From positions 30,289-94,288 of the forward strand of contig JAPLFL010000037.1 of assembly GCA_026390695.1 (NCBI GenBank): a DNA stretch of 64,000 nucleotides. The letters are read 5' to 3'. The notes under the pieces were generated by a model. The model did not search any database. It was not told the origin of the DNA and saw only the letters and a program-made list of their open reading frames with translations. The translations under genes were made by a program, and so were the position numbers. Shown in pieces: positions 7,711 through 15,743 of the stretch (within the stretch, counting starts at the first letter, position 1; each line of letters starts with the position of its first letter). This DNA comes from Candidatus Kapaibacterium sp. GTDB lineage: Bacteria > Bacteroidota > Ignavibacteria > Kapaibacteriales > UBA2268.

Positions 7711-7800
7711 TCATCATTTCCATCTGTATTTCAGAGCAGGGGGTTTCTCCAAAGGGCGCATGCAGAAAGGAAATCCAGCATTTTGCATTTTGAATTATAA
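7711..7800 (+). repeat. TA-island dispersed repeat, copy R5
   Basis: Left block TCATCATTTCCATCTGTATT TCAGAGCAGGGGG, right block GGAAATCCAGCATTTTGCAT TTTGAATTATA. The AATGCAGAATG arm is reduced to ATGCAGAAAGG. It begins 20 bp after the hepT stop. Confidence 0.75.
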
Positions 7801-7829
7801 TGTTCTTTGAAAAACCTTATTGAAAAATT

Positions 7830-7949
7830 CTTCAACCTTAGTAGAAAAGTGTTCTCACAACTCTTTTCAACCTTATTACCTTATTGAATTGAAGAATAAG
7901 GTAATAAGGTTGAGGACTTTGCCGGTTCTGCTTTCTACTAAGGTTGAAG
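7830..7949. repeat. Nested double palindrome
   Basis: Two pairs of perfect 18-bp arms sit inside one another. Outer: CTTCAACCTTAGTAGAAA (7830-7847) and its reverse complement at 7932-7949. Inner: CAACCTTATTACCTTATT (7868-7885) and its reverse complement at 7895-7912. The arms share the CAACCTTA core. The whole 120 bp could form a cruciform or a long RNA hairpin. It contains no ORF. The same architecture with unrelated sequence occurs at 44859-44982. Confidence 0.85.
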
Positions 7950-7956
7950 AGATGGT

Positions 7957-8200
7957 ATAAGGTTTTTTGGAATTGTTCTTTTCATCATTTCCATCTGGTT
8001 TTCAGAGCAGGGGAAAGGAAGAAATCCCCCCTGCCCCCCTTTTTCAAAGGGGGATGAAGAAATGGGATTTGTTCTCCCACCCAAAAAAGGGGGTTAGGGG
8101 GATTTTCCAAAAGGAGATTGCAGAATGGAAGAAGGAAGAAGTTAAAATGAGAGATGAAAACTCCTATCATTTTGCATTTTGCATTCTTTATTGTGCATTT
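7957..8200 (+). repeat. TA-island dispersed repeat, copy R6, interrupted
   Basis: The left half (7957-8014) has AAGGTTTTTTGGAATTGTTC, CATCATTTCCATCTGG and TTTCAGAGCAGGGG, matching the left edge of R3. The right half (about 8111-8200) has TTGCAGAATGGAAG and CATTTTGCATTTTGCATTCT. Between them sits the C-rich palindromic element (8022-8106), which therefore looks inserted into this repeat. Confidence 0.65.
8022..8106. repeat. C-rich palindromic element, copy 2
   Basis: Nearly the same as the element at 1320-1402: AAATCCCCCCTGCCCCCCTT at one end, GGGGGTTAGGGGGATTTT at the other, and a central TTTCAAAGGGGGATGAAGAA. It splits repeat copy R6 into two halves, consistent with mobility. Confidence 0.8.
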
Positions 8201-8292
8201 AATGAATAACGAATAAAAAAAACTTGATATTTCATGACTAATTAGTTAATTTGCTAATATAAAAGAATGTTTAATAAATTGAAAATATAATT

Positions 8293-9357
8293 ATGAATCA
8301 AAAAATGTACTCTTGGAAGATGACCGAATTAAAATCGAACTTCCAATTAATTGAATCTGAACTGCCTGAAATCAATGAATCAGAGGTAATTGTTGAAGTT
8401 GCAGGCTGTGGCGTTTGTCATACCGATCTGAGCTTCTGGTATTTTGGAGTGCCTACCAAACAACCGCTCCCATTAACATTGGGGCATGAAATAAGCGGAA
8501 CTATCGTAAAAGGGCCAGCCTCACTTTTAGGCAATAAAGTGATCATTCCGGCGGTTTTGCCTTGCGGTGAATGCGTACTTTGCAAAAATGGACGCAGTAA
8601 TATCTGTCAAAAACAATTGATGCCGGGAAATGATTTTGATGGCGGCTTTGCTTCACATATTAAAGTTCCATATCGTTATCTCTGTCCAGTAGATGAAAAA
8701 GTTTTGGAGAAGTATGAACTATCTCAACTTGCTGTTATTGCAGATGCAGTTTCAACTCCATATCAGGTGATTGAAAAATCAGGATTGGGTGCTGGAGATT
8801 TTGCAATAGTAATCGGAGTTGGAGGGGTAGGAATATATGCCGCACTGATAGCAAAGATACGCGGAGCGAAAGTTTTAGCTCTTGACATAGATGATGCGAA
8901 ACTTGCAATAGCTACCGAGAATGGAATTGATGCTGTACTCAATATTCGTGATCTTGGAATTAAAGAAATCAAAGGAAAAATTAAGGAAATCACAAAGAGT
9001 TTAGGTGTTCCGCCTTATATGTGGAAGATTTTCGAGATGTCCGGTACAAAAGCGGGACAGGAGTTGGGATTTGCATTAATAGGGATTGCTTCGACATTGT
9101 CTGTTGTTGGATTTACACTTGATAAATTAGAACTTCGCTTATCGAATTTAATGGCTTTCGATGCAACGCTGATAGGAACATGGGGTTGCAAACCTGAACT
9201 TTATCCTTCTGTACTTGCTTTAGTTTCGGAGGGGAAACTACCAATTGAAAAATTTATTGAAACCTTTAAAATGTCGGAGATAAATGAAGTGTTCCATAAT
9301 ACTTTAACACATAAATACTCGAAACGCTCGATAATGATTCCTGATTTTGGGAGTTAG
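8293..9357 (+). CDS. Zinc alcohol dehydrogenase resembling 6-hydroxycyclohex-1-ene-1-carbonyl-CoA dehydrogenase
   Basis: A 354-residue medium-chain dehydrogenase. Catalytic zinc residues lie in GCGVCHTDLS and LGHEISG; the structural-zinc four Cys are in PCGECVLCKNGRSNIC. The NAD site is GVGGVG followed by an Asp (LALDIDDAK), favouring NAD over NADP. MPGNDFDGGFASHIKVP, WKIFEMSGTKAGQE and MAFDATLIGTWGC closely match what I recall of Had from anaerobic benzoyl-CoA degradation, which oxidises 6-hydroxycyclohex-1-enecarbonyl-CoA. No other gene of that pathway is in the window, so the substrate is uncertain and a different alcohol is possible. It stands alone after the repeat region. Confidence 0.8.
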   Translation: MNQKMYSWKMTELKSNFQLIESELPEINESEVIVEVAGCGVCHTDLSFWYFGVPTKQPLPLTLGHEISGTIVKGPASLLGNKVIIPAVLPCGECVLCKNGRSNICQKQLMPGNDFDGGFASHIKVPYRYLCPVDEKVLEKYELSQLAVIADAVSTPYQVIEKSGLGAGDFAIVIGVGGVGIYAALIAKIRGAKVLALDIDDAKLAIATENGIDAVLNIRDLGIKEIKGKIKEITKSLGVPPYMWKIFEMSGTKAGQELGFALIGIASTLSVVGFTLDKLELRLSNLMAFDATLIGTWGCKPELYPSVLALVSEGKLPIEKFIETFKMSEINEVFHNTLTHKYSKRSIMIPDFGS

Positions 9358-9446
9358 GAGGCTTTAATATTGAAAAGAGAGTATTTATTTTTTTAGATAA
9401 ACTATCAATGTTGTTTATCAATTATTATTAATTTCCAGAAATACTG

Positions 9447-10472
9447 ATGACTGAAAAACAAAAGCCACGTATCCTTGTGCTCGGAGGAAATAAGGATAAA
9501 TGGAGTTCAAAAAGCCGACCTGAGATGTATGCTTATACAACCGGTGTTGAAAGTTGGGCGCTTGCTTGTGATGGTGATTATAACTTCGGACTGAATTCCA
9601 GTTTAAAAGAAATAAATAGTTATGACATAGTTATTGGAAATACAAACTTCGGTAAAGCGACTGCACATTTGAGAAAGTTAGCGGAATCTCGCAATAGCAA
9701 TGTGAAATGGGTTTCTTTAATTGAAGGAGATGCTACTTATTATTTGAAACCACGTGAAAATATCAGAGAACTTTTCGATTGCTCTGATCTGATAATAACG
9801 CTTAATAAACTGACCGATCCTATCTTTAGACATTTAACAAACTCAAAGGTTGAGTTTATCGGAATTCCTTATCCAGTTGAGAGTATCTCTCAAAAAACAA
9901 TTCCTATCGAAAAAAGGGAAAAGAAAATATATATCAATCCTTTCCTGCGTTATCGCTGGAACGATTATTTGGTAGCAAAAAATATCGGGTTTCCTTATTT
10001 TGGCTTCGATGAACGTGTGAGCCGAAAGCCTAAGAATTATCTGAAAATGTTAAAGGCATCAAAGTCTCTGAATCCACTTTATATGCTTGACGAAGATAAA
10101 ATAATTTATAATGACCCTGATCTTGGTATATCAACTGTAGCACCATTGCACGAGTATTTCGATATTGTTAATAAATCATATCTTTGGATAAATATGGATA
10201 ATCGTTACACATGGGGACGTTATGTTTTAGATGCTGCTGCTTTGCAAATTCCAATTATAACAACAAAATCAACCGGCCATGGCAGTGATTTATTTCCATT
10301 GACAACACTTGATAACGAATTTGAACTTGATAAAGCCATTGAACTCAGAAATCGGCTTATGTCTGATACTGAATTTTATGAAGAAGTTAGTAAATTCCCG
10401 ATTGGGAAAATAGATCAGTACAGTTATTTGAACATGCGGAACAAACTTTTTAAAACACTTGGAATTTCATAA
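9447..10472 (+). CDS. Predicted GT-B glycosyltransferase-like protein
   Basis: A 341-residue soluble protein. The N-terminal half has alternating beta/alpha segments (PRILVLGGNKDKW ... YDIVIGNTNFG ... CSDLIITLNKLT). The C-terminal half has WGRYVLDAAALQIPIITTKSTGHGSDLFP, which looks like the nucleotide-sugar-binding end of a GT-B glycosyltransferase (gene family 1/4-like). It lies 24 bp upstream of a GT9 gene on the same strand, so both likely act on a cell-surface glycan. Donor and acceptor are unknown. Confidence 0.6.
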   Translation: MTEKQKPRILVLGGNKDKWSSKSRPEMYAYTTGVESWALACDGDYNFGLNSSLKEINSYDIVIGNTNFGKATAHLRKLAESRNSNVKWVSLIEGDATYYLKPRENIRELFDCSDLIITLNKLTDPIFRHLTNSKVEFIGIPYPVESISQKTIPIEKREKKIYINPFLRYRWNDYLVAKNIGFPYFGFDERVSRKPKNYLKMLKASKSLNPLYMLDEDKIIYNDPDLGISTVAPLHEYFDIVNKSYLWINMDNRYTWGRYVLDAAALQIPIITTKSTGHGSDLFPLTTLDNEFELDKAIELRNRLMSDTEFYEEVSKFPIGKIDQYSYLNMRNKLFKTLGIS

Positions 10473-10496
10473 ATTTTAAATCTGAGCCATATAGAA

Positions 10497-11744
10497 ATGA
10501 TTGATACTAATATAGTAATTATTAATAATTCAGAACATCAGGCACTTTTTCAAGAAATTAATCAAAGTAATAAACAAGTTCTTAACCGTGAATCTAAAAA
10601 GAATTTCAAATGGTGGGTTCAATATTTATTTTTTATGTTGATTTCAAAGAACAAAAATAATTTTCATGGGAAAATTAATGTTAAAGATTTAAAGCGGATT
10701 TTACTCTATAGAAATGATGGAATCGGTGATTACATCTTGTCTAATCCAATTATCTCATTAATTAAATCACAAAATCCTGAAGTTAAATTCGACGTTATCA
10801 CATCCGAACGTAATGATAGTTTTGTAAAAAAAGATACAAATATTGATAAGACCTTTATCCTCACTAATAATAATAAATCTGAACATAAATCTCTGTATAA
10901 GTTAATTAATTTGAATAACTACGATTTTATCTTTGTTTTAAATTCCGGTAAAACCACAGCAGCGGCAATTCTTTTGCGAAATATTCAAACAGGTGTAAAA
11001 GTAATCCCGTATCATCATTCAAGGTATAAAATATATAATCAGGTTTTTGATTTTCAAGTTCAAATTTCAAATGAATTCACTCATTGGATGAAAAAAATGA
11101 TTGAATTCCCGCTTCAAACCGTTAATTTCTTACAAGAAGTTGAGCCGAACAAATTCCCGCCTTATATATTCTTTCCTGTTATCGAAATTGAACCAGCGAA
11201 ACAACTAATTCTAAAGTATAATCTAAAATATATTCTAAAGAAGCATTCTATTGAATTTAATAGTGTAAAAATTCTTGAAAATTGCGGTCAGCGCGAGTAT
11301 TTCATCTATAATATTTCAGCATTTACAATTGATAGAAATCTTCCAATATCAAAAAATATTTCTTTTCTTAAAATACTATCAGAAAATTTTGCGCAAGATG
11401 AAATATTTGTAAGTGGCTCACCGGATGATTATTATAAAATTGATGAAATAGTATCTTCTTTTCCAGAAAAGAATGTTAAAGCATTTAAATCAGGTTTATT
11501 CGGATTAGTAGCTTTTATATGTGGTGCAAAAGGAATTATCAGTCCCGATACAGCAACAGTACACATAGCTGCAGCAGCGAAAGTTCCGGTATTAGGATTT
11601 TATCAGGAATTTGCAAAATTGTTTATGTGGTATCCCTTCGATACAGATTTTGTGTTAATAGCAAATAAAAGAAGCTTAGACCTTAATTATCTGAATGATG
11701 AAATATTTACAGAAGCATTAAATAAGTTCAAAGCAATCTTATAA
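10497..11744 (+). CDS. Glycosyltransferase family 9 (heptosyltransferase-like) protein
   Basis: A 415-residue protein. After an unusual ~60-residue N-terminal extension, the GT9 core starts with RILLYRNDGIGDYILSNPI and ends with FICGAKGIISPDTATVHIAAAAKVPVLGFY, the classic acceptor and donor motifs of heptosyltransferase-like enzymes. It probably adds a sugar to lipopolysaccharide core or another surface glycan. It follows another glycosyltransferase-like gene by 24 bp. Its 3' end overlaps the convergent heparinase-like gene by 6 bp (11739-11744). Confidence 0.85.
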   Translation: MIDTNIVIINNSEHQALFQEINQSNKQVLNRESKKNFKWWVQYLFFMLISKNKNNFHGKINVKDLKRILLYRNDGIGDYILSNPIISLIKSQNPEVKFDVITSERNDSFVKKDTNIDKTFILTNNNKSEHKSLYKLINLNNYDFIFVLNSGKTTAAAILLRNIQTGVKVIPYHHSRYKIYNQVFDFQVQISNEFTHWMKKMIEFPLQTVNFLQEVEPNKFPPYIFFPVIEIEPAKQLILKYNLKYILKKHSIEFNSVKILENCGQREYFIYNISAFTIDRNLPISKNISFLKILSENFAQDEIFVSGSPDDYYKIDEIVSSFPEKNVKAFKSGLFGLVAFICGAKGIISPDTATVHIAAAAKVPVLGFYQEFAKLFMWYPFDTDFVLIANKRSLDLNYLNDEIFTEALNKFKAIL

Positions 11745-13949
11745 TATCTCTATTTCATATAAAAATTCTTTTTTAATATCGCTAAAAACAAGTCTCTGAG
11801 CCTCTTGCCGTACTCCGTAAATGCCACTATAATAATAAGTTTCGATTCTAACATCTGCATTTGAAAACCTGACTTTGGCTATGGTTGCATCTTTAGAGCA
11901 ATTTATCTCGTCGGATAAGTATTTTTTTAAATGAATATCAGGATGAAAATGAAGATATACTTCCTTTGGTTTGTTAGATTGGCAGCTATCTTTTATCATT
12001 ATTGATGATTCATTTGGAATAATATTTCTTTTATGTGGTTTGTTAAAGCCAAAATGAATACCTTCAAACGAATCCTCATCAAATTTAGTACATCGTGCAC
12101 GGCTGCGATGTTTGCGAATCCAGAATAAATCATCGATAGAATTATCAACCCAAATATTTTGTTCCATGCTACGTACTCCGAGCGTGTTATGTGCATTAGT
12201 CGAACGGTATTTATTACGAAGCTCAGGGATAGCAGTATAAGTAAAAGTCCCAGCATCAACAATCAGTTCAAGTCCATGTGCAAAAACAATAATCGAAAGC
12301 TGATCATTATGACTATGCCCACCTTTGCCACGCTGTCCTATACTTCCACAGCGAATGTAAAGCTGATAATTCTTATTATAATATATGTATAAACCAAAAT
12401 CTTTAAATGCTTTTAATTTGATTGAGCTACTGCCAGTCTCAATATTTGACAAATTTGAATCATCTGTTTGTAACTTTAGAAACTCTTGTAAATTATTATT
12501 TTGCGCAAGAGAAAAGAAATCATAAAATGTAATTGTATTGGCAAAAGAATCAGATGGAAAGTGACTGAAATGGTTTTTCACGGTCTCTTTGCTTGAAGGA
12601 ATAACTGGAATAAAACAACCAGAATCATTATCACCAAAACGTGGATGTAAAAATCCTTTGATAGGATTATTAACTGAGATAGTAATAGAAAAATCATTAA
12701 TCTTTTTTATTTTATTGAGAACTGAAATGTCAAAGATTATCTGATCGCGAATAATTTTGAATTTTTGATAAGAAAAAGATTTAATTTTATTATTGAATTT
12801 ATAAGAATAAGTTCTTAAACTCCGCATTCCCTCAAGTTTATCAGCACATAATGAGTTTGCTGTTAAAATTGCAAAATTAATTATTTCGGCAGTTAAAAGA
12901 TGATAACTTGTTGATGCTTCAAAGTTTGAGCCATCATCGGCAAATTGATATTCAATCTCGTTTAATAGCTCCTGCAGCGAGTAGATCAAATATTCGGATG
13001 TTTCATCGGAAACAGGCAAGTAAGCTGCAATAATAAGAAGTCCGGCAATCGCAGTTAAATAATGATTTCCTCTTAAACCTTGCGACCATTCAGGATTTTT
13101 TACAATTTCGCGAGCATGCTCAAGTAAGCTCAATTTAAATATATCTTCAAATTCTCTGCTAAGGTGGAAATTGGAGGTTACTAACAAATTATAGCAGATA
13201 ATCCAGTTTGTTGCTCTGATAGCTATGTCCATAGCCGTCATCCATTGAACGCCGTATCCTGTAGGATTAAATGCAATAAAATCAAGTATCTGATTTTGAA
13301 TTTCGTTTAAATATATTTTATTATTTTCGTAGAGTTTTGATTCTCTTAACGAAAAAATTGCAGAATAAGTTAGGATGAGCAAATGTTGCATTCTTCCTAA
13401 TTCCCAAGGGACTTTTATATCAGCTCCGATTTCAATTCCAAAGTTTATGTTTCTTGATTCTACAGATTCATCCCACCTGTACCCGGACTTGAAATCACGC
13501 TGCCAGTCTATGAAGTTATATGTAATTGGAATTAGCTTACAGACCGTTTTGGAAAATTCACGATTTTGAGAACTAATCTTTTGTTCAATAAATTGATCAA
13601 ATGAAAGAAATGCTTCGTTGGTACGAAATAGATATTCTTCGAAACCTAAAACAGAAGCATTATGATCTAAAAGCTGCCACTGCGCACTTAAAAGCATAAA
13701 CTTATGACGAAGAAAATAGGTAGATATATTTTTTATCAAATAATCTTCATCAGAAAGGAAGTTGGAATTAGGTATCCTGATATAAGATTTAAGATCACTG
13801 CTTAACCAATCAGGAGCTTTAGCACGAACTGAATTAGATAGTAAAGAATTTTTTTTAAGGAACTTATTAGAAATAAAAAATAATAATTTCCTCAAACCAA
13901 TTGAGAGCGGTAAAACACGAAATTTATATAATTCATTGAAAATTTTCAA
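11739..13949 (-). CDS. Heparinase II/III family protein
   Basis: A 736-residue protein. The N-terminal ~420 residues are helical (alpha/alpha toroid-like), with WDES, GADIKVPWELGRMQHL and QGLRGNHYLTAIAGLLI. The C-terminal part carries the heparinase II/III beta-sandwich, with GQRGKGGHSHNDQLSIIVFA around residue 545 and STNAHNTL, including the family His. Such proteins are polysaccharide lyases or sit in exopolysaccharide/LPS loci. There is no clear signal peptide, and the two neighbouring glycosyltransferases suggest a role in surface-glycan synthesis rather than scavenging; this is inference. Confidence 0.85.
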   Translation of the reverse strand: MKIFNELYKFRVLPLSIGLRKLLFFISNKFLKKNSLLSNSVRAKAPDWLSSDLKSYIRIPNSNFLSDEDYLIKNISTYFLRHKFMLLSAQWQLLDHNASVLGFEEYLFRTNEAFLSFDQFIEQKISSQNREFSKTVCKLIPITYNFIDWQRDFKSGYRWDESVESRNINFGIEIGADIKVPWELGRMQHLLILTYSAIFSLRESKLYENNKIYLNEIQNQILDFIAFNPTGYGVQWMTAMDIAIRATNWIICYNLLVTSNFHLSREFEDIFKLSLLEHAREIVKNPEWSQGLRGNHYLTAIAGLLIIAAYLPVSDETSEYLIYSLQELLNEIEYQFADDGSNFEASTSYHLLTAEIINFAILTANSLCADKLEGMRSLRTYSYKFNNKIKSFSYQKFKIIRDQIIFDISVLNKIKKINDFSITISVNNPIKGFLHPRFGDNDSGCFIPVIPSSKETVKNHFSHFPSDSFANTITFYDFFSLAQNNNLQEFLKLQTDDSNLSNIETGSSSIKLKAFKDFGLYIYYNKNYQLYIRCGSIGQRGKGGHSHNDQLSIIVFAHGLELIVDAGTFTYTAIPELRNKYRSTNAHNTLGVRSMEQNIWVDNSIDDLFWIRKHRSRARCTKFDEDSFEGIHFGFNKPHKRNIIPNESSIMIKDSCQSNKPKEVYLHFHPDIHLKKYLSDEINCSKDATIAKVRFSNADVRIETYYYSGIYGVRQEAQRLVFSDIKKEFLYEIEIL

Positions 13950-14096
13950 TTTATTTTATTTAAAGTATATAAAAAATCTCTGACTTTGAAACTAAATAAT
14001 TTCACAAATATAAATAGTTTTTAAAAAAAACGGATTATAATTTTAAAATAGTTCTGTTTCAAAATCAGAGAAAATTCATAGACCCCATATTAAGGA

Positions 14097-14192
14097 CTAG
14101 CGGCTCTTCTTCTTATGTCTATTCTTGCGCAGTCTCTTTTTTCTCTTATGGGTTGACATTTTATGTCTTTTTCTTTTTCTTCCGCAGGGCAT
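14097..14192 (-). CDS. AURKAIP1/COX24-domain small basic protein (ribosome-associated)
   Basis: A 31-residue ORF, MPCGRKRKRHKMSTHKRKKR... ending in KKKSR, over half Lys/Arg. It matches the very short AURKAIP1/COX24-domain proteins of Bacteroidota and relatives (typically MPSGKKRKRHKM-like), thought to be small-subunit ribosomal components related to mycobacterial bS22. GAGG lies 6 nt before the ATG. It follows the HU gene by 73 bp on the same strand, a familiar pairing in this group. It is too short for default ORF callers and easily missed. Confidence 0.88.
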   Translation of the reverse strand: MPCGRKRKRHKMSTHKRKKRLRKNRHKKKSR

Positions 14193-14265
14193 TAAAACCT
14201 CGAATTATATAAAAAATAAATTTCCAACTTTTGGAACTAAAAAAACTTTTAACAGAAGTCTGAAA

Positions 14266-14577
14266 CTATAAAGCTTCTGGTTCTGCTGGCTTGTTTTTCA
14301 TTGAATCATTAACTTTAGTAACAAATTCAGGCGAAGGTTTAAACAGAGGAACAAACCTTTGCTCTAAAGGTACCAAATCTCCCGATTTAGGGTTGCGTGC
14401 CATACGTGGTTTACGACTCTTTGATTTGAAAACACCGAATCCACGGAGTTCAATTCTTTTTCCCGTGGCAACTGAAGAAATAATGCTCGAGAATACACCG
14501 TCAACGACGGCTTTGGTCTCAATTTTGGTAAGGCCTGTAGCTTTTGCTATTTCATCGACAATATCTGCTTTTGTCAT
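14266..14577 (-). CDS. HU/IHF family DNA-binding protein
   Basis: A 103-residue histone-like protein. MTKADIVDEIAKATGLTKIE starts the dimerisation helices, RGFGVFKSKSRKPRMARNPKSGD is the DNA-binding beta-arm with the RNP-x-SG proline-tip pattern, and the tail KNKPAEPEAL extends slightly past the usual ~90 residues. It bends and compacts DNA as a dimer. It starts a minus-strand unit with the COX24-like gene and diverges from uppS. Confidence 0.93.
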   Translation of the reverse strand: MTKADIVDEIAKATGLTKIETKAVVDGVFSSIISSVATGKRIELRGFGVFKSKSRKPRMARNPKSGDLVPLEQRFVPLFKPSPEFVTKVNDSMKNKPAEPEAL

Positions 14578-14800
14578 GTAAATTATCCCAAAAAATTAAT
14601 AAAACAGAATAATAAGAAAACAAACTTAATAAAAAAATATTTATCAGGCAAGTAAAATATCAAATATTTATATGATTATTTCGTTTAAAGAAAATAAAAA
14701 TTGTTGAATGTTTTAAAAGTATCTATGGAGGCTATTATTTTTTGAAGTTTACAATATTAATATTAATTTTGTAGTTTGTTTAAATTTGAATTATATAATT

Positions 14801-15655
14801 ATGCCTCAAAAAGCATCATGGAACAGTCAGCAGACAACCGAAGATAGAAGTCTGCAGCAGACGCTAAGTTCCAAGGGAAAACTTCCAAAACATATTGCTA
14901 TTATCATGGACGGGAATGGCCGCTGGGCTGAGAAACAAGGTTTTTCACGTGTTGCAGGTCATAAAGAAGGAATAGAAAGTGTTCGCGATATTGTAAAAGC
15001 TTCTTCTCAACTTGGGATTAAATTTCTTACTTTATATGCTTTTTCTATTGAAAACTGGAATCGTCCTATGACTGAGGTCGGTAGCCTGATGAAGCTTCTG
15101 GAGCTGTATCTGAGGCAGGAGATTGAAGAATTACATAAAAATAATGTACGCTTAACATCAATAGGTAAAATAAGTTCTTTACCTAAAACTGTTCAGAAAT
15201 TATTAAATAATGCATACCAGCAAACCAAAGACAACACTGGACTTACATTAACATTAGCTTTGAGCTATGGCTCTCGTTGGGATATTGTCCGTGCTGTTCA
15301 GATGATAGCCCTTGATGTAAGACGTGGAAAATTATCACCTGAAGATATAAGTGAAGAATTATTTCCAAAATATCTCCAAACTGCTGATATGCCTGATCCA
15401 GACTTGTTAATTCGCACAAGTGGCGAAGTTAGGCTAAGTAATTTTCTGCTTTGGGAAATGGCTTATGGCGAAATGTATATTCTCGATAAATATTGGCCTG
15501 AATTCAGACGGGAAGACCTTTATTCAGCCATTGAAAATTTTCTTAACCGAGAAAGAAGATTCGGGAAAACATCCTTGCAAATTAATCCAAGTGAAGCAGA
15601 AAAAACAAAGGATTCAATGTTAATGAGAGTTGTCAATGCCATTACAAGCGTTTAG
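14801..15655 (+). CDS. uppS: Undecaprenyl diphosphate synthase (isoprenyl transferase)
   Basis: Condenses isopentenyl diphosphates onto a prenyl diphosphate to make the C55 carrier for peptidoglycan and O-antigen. Motifs: [17 protein letters not shown] (catalytic Asp), [18 protein letters not shown], and [20 protein letters not shown] near the C-terminus. I chose the ATG at 14801 (284 residues) over the in-frame TTG at 14786; even so the first ~35 residues form a polar extension before the core. It is first of the outer-membrane biogenesis cluster; 88 bp separate it from bamA. Confidence 0.95.
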   Translation: MPQKASWNSQQTTEDRSLQQTLSSKGKLPKHIAIIMDGNGRWAEKQGFSRVAGHKEGIESVRDIVKASSQLGIKFLTLYAFSIENWNRPMTEVGSLMKLLELYLRQEIEELHKNNVRLTSIGKISSLPKTVQKLLNNAYQQTKDNTGLTLTLALSYGSRWDIVRAVQMIALDVRRGKLSPEDISEELFPKYLQTADMPDPDLLIRTSGEVRLSNFLLWEMAYGEMYILDKYWPEFRREDLYSAIENFLNRERRFGKTSLQINPSEAEKTKDSMLMRVVNAITSV

Positions 15656-15743
15656 AGGACTGAATAATTTTAAATAGCAAAATTCTGAATAAAGCAGAAT
15701 CAGTTATAATATTCAATAAATAATTCAAATAATTGATCAGTTA

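Noticed and set aside
3401..8200. Classical integron attC sites
   Set aside because: The repeats show no conserved GTTRRRY core or the R/L-box layout of attC, and no integron integrase is in the window. The cassette-like layout is reported as an observation only.
7967..8209. ORFs on both strands over the C-rich element
   Set aside because: Frames through the repeat (also 7985-8170 on the minus strand) arise from the palindrome and the R6 repeat, not from a gene.
8247..8253. Bacteroidota-type promoter before the alcohol dehydrogenase
   Set aside because: TAATTTG with an upstream TTG is close, but the -7 box has only a partial match to TAnnTTTG, so it is not claimed.
14291..14581. Plus-strand ORF opposite HU
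   Set aside because: It is antisense to a well-supported HU gene and has no family features.
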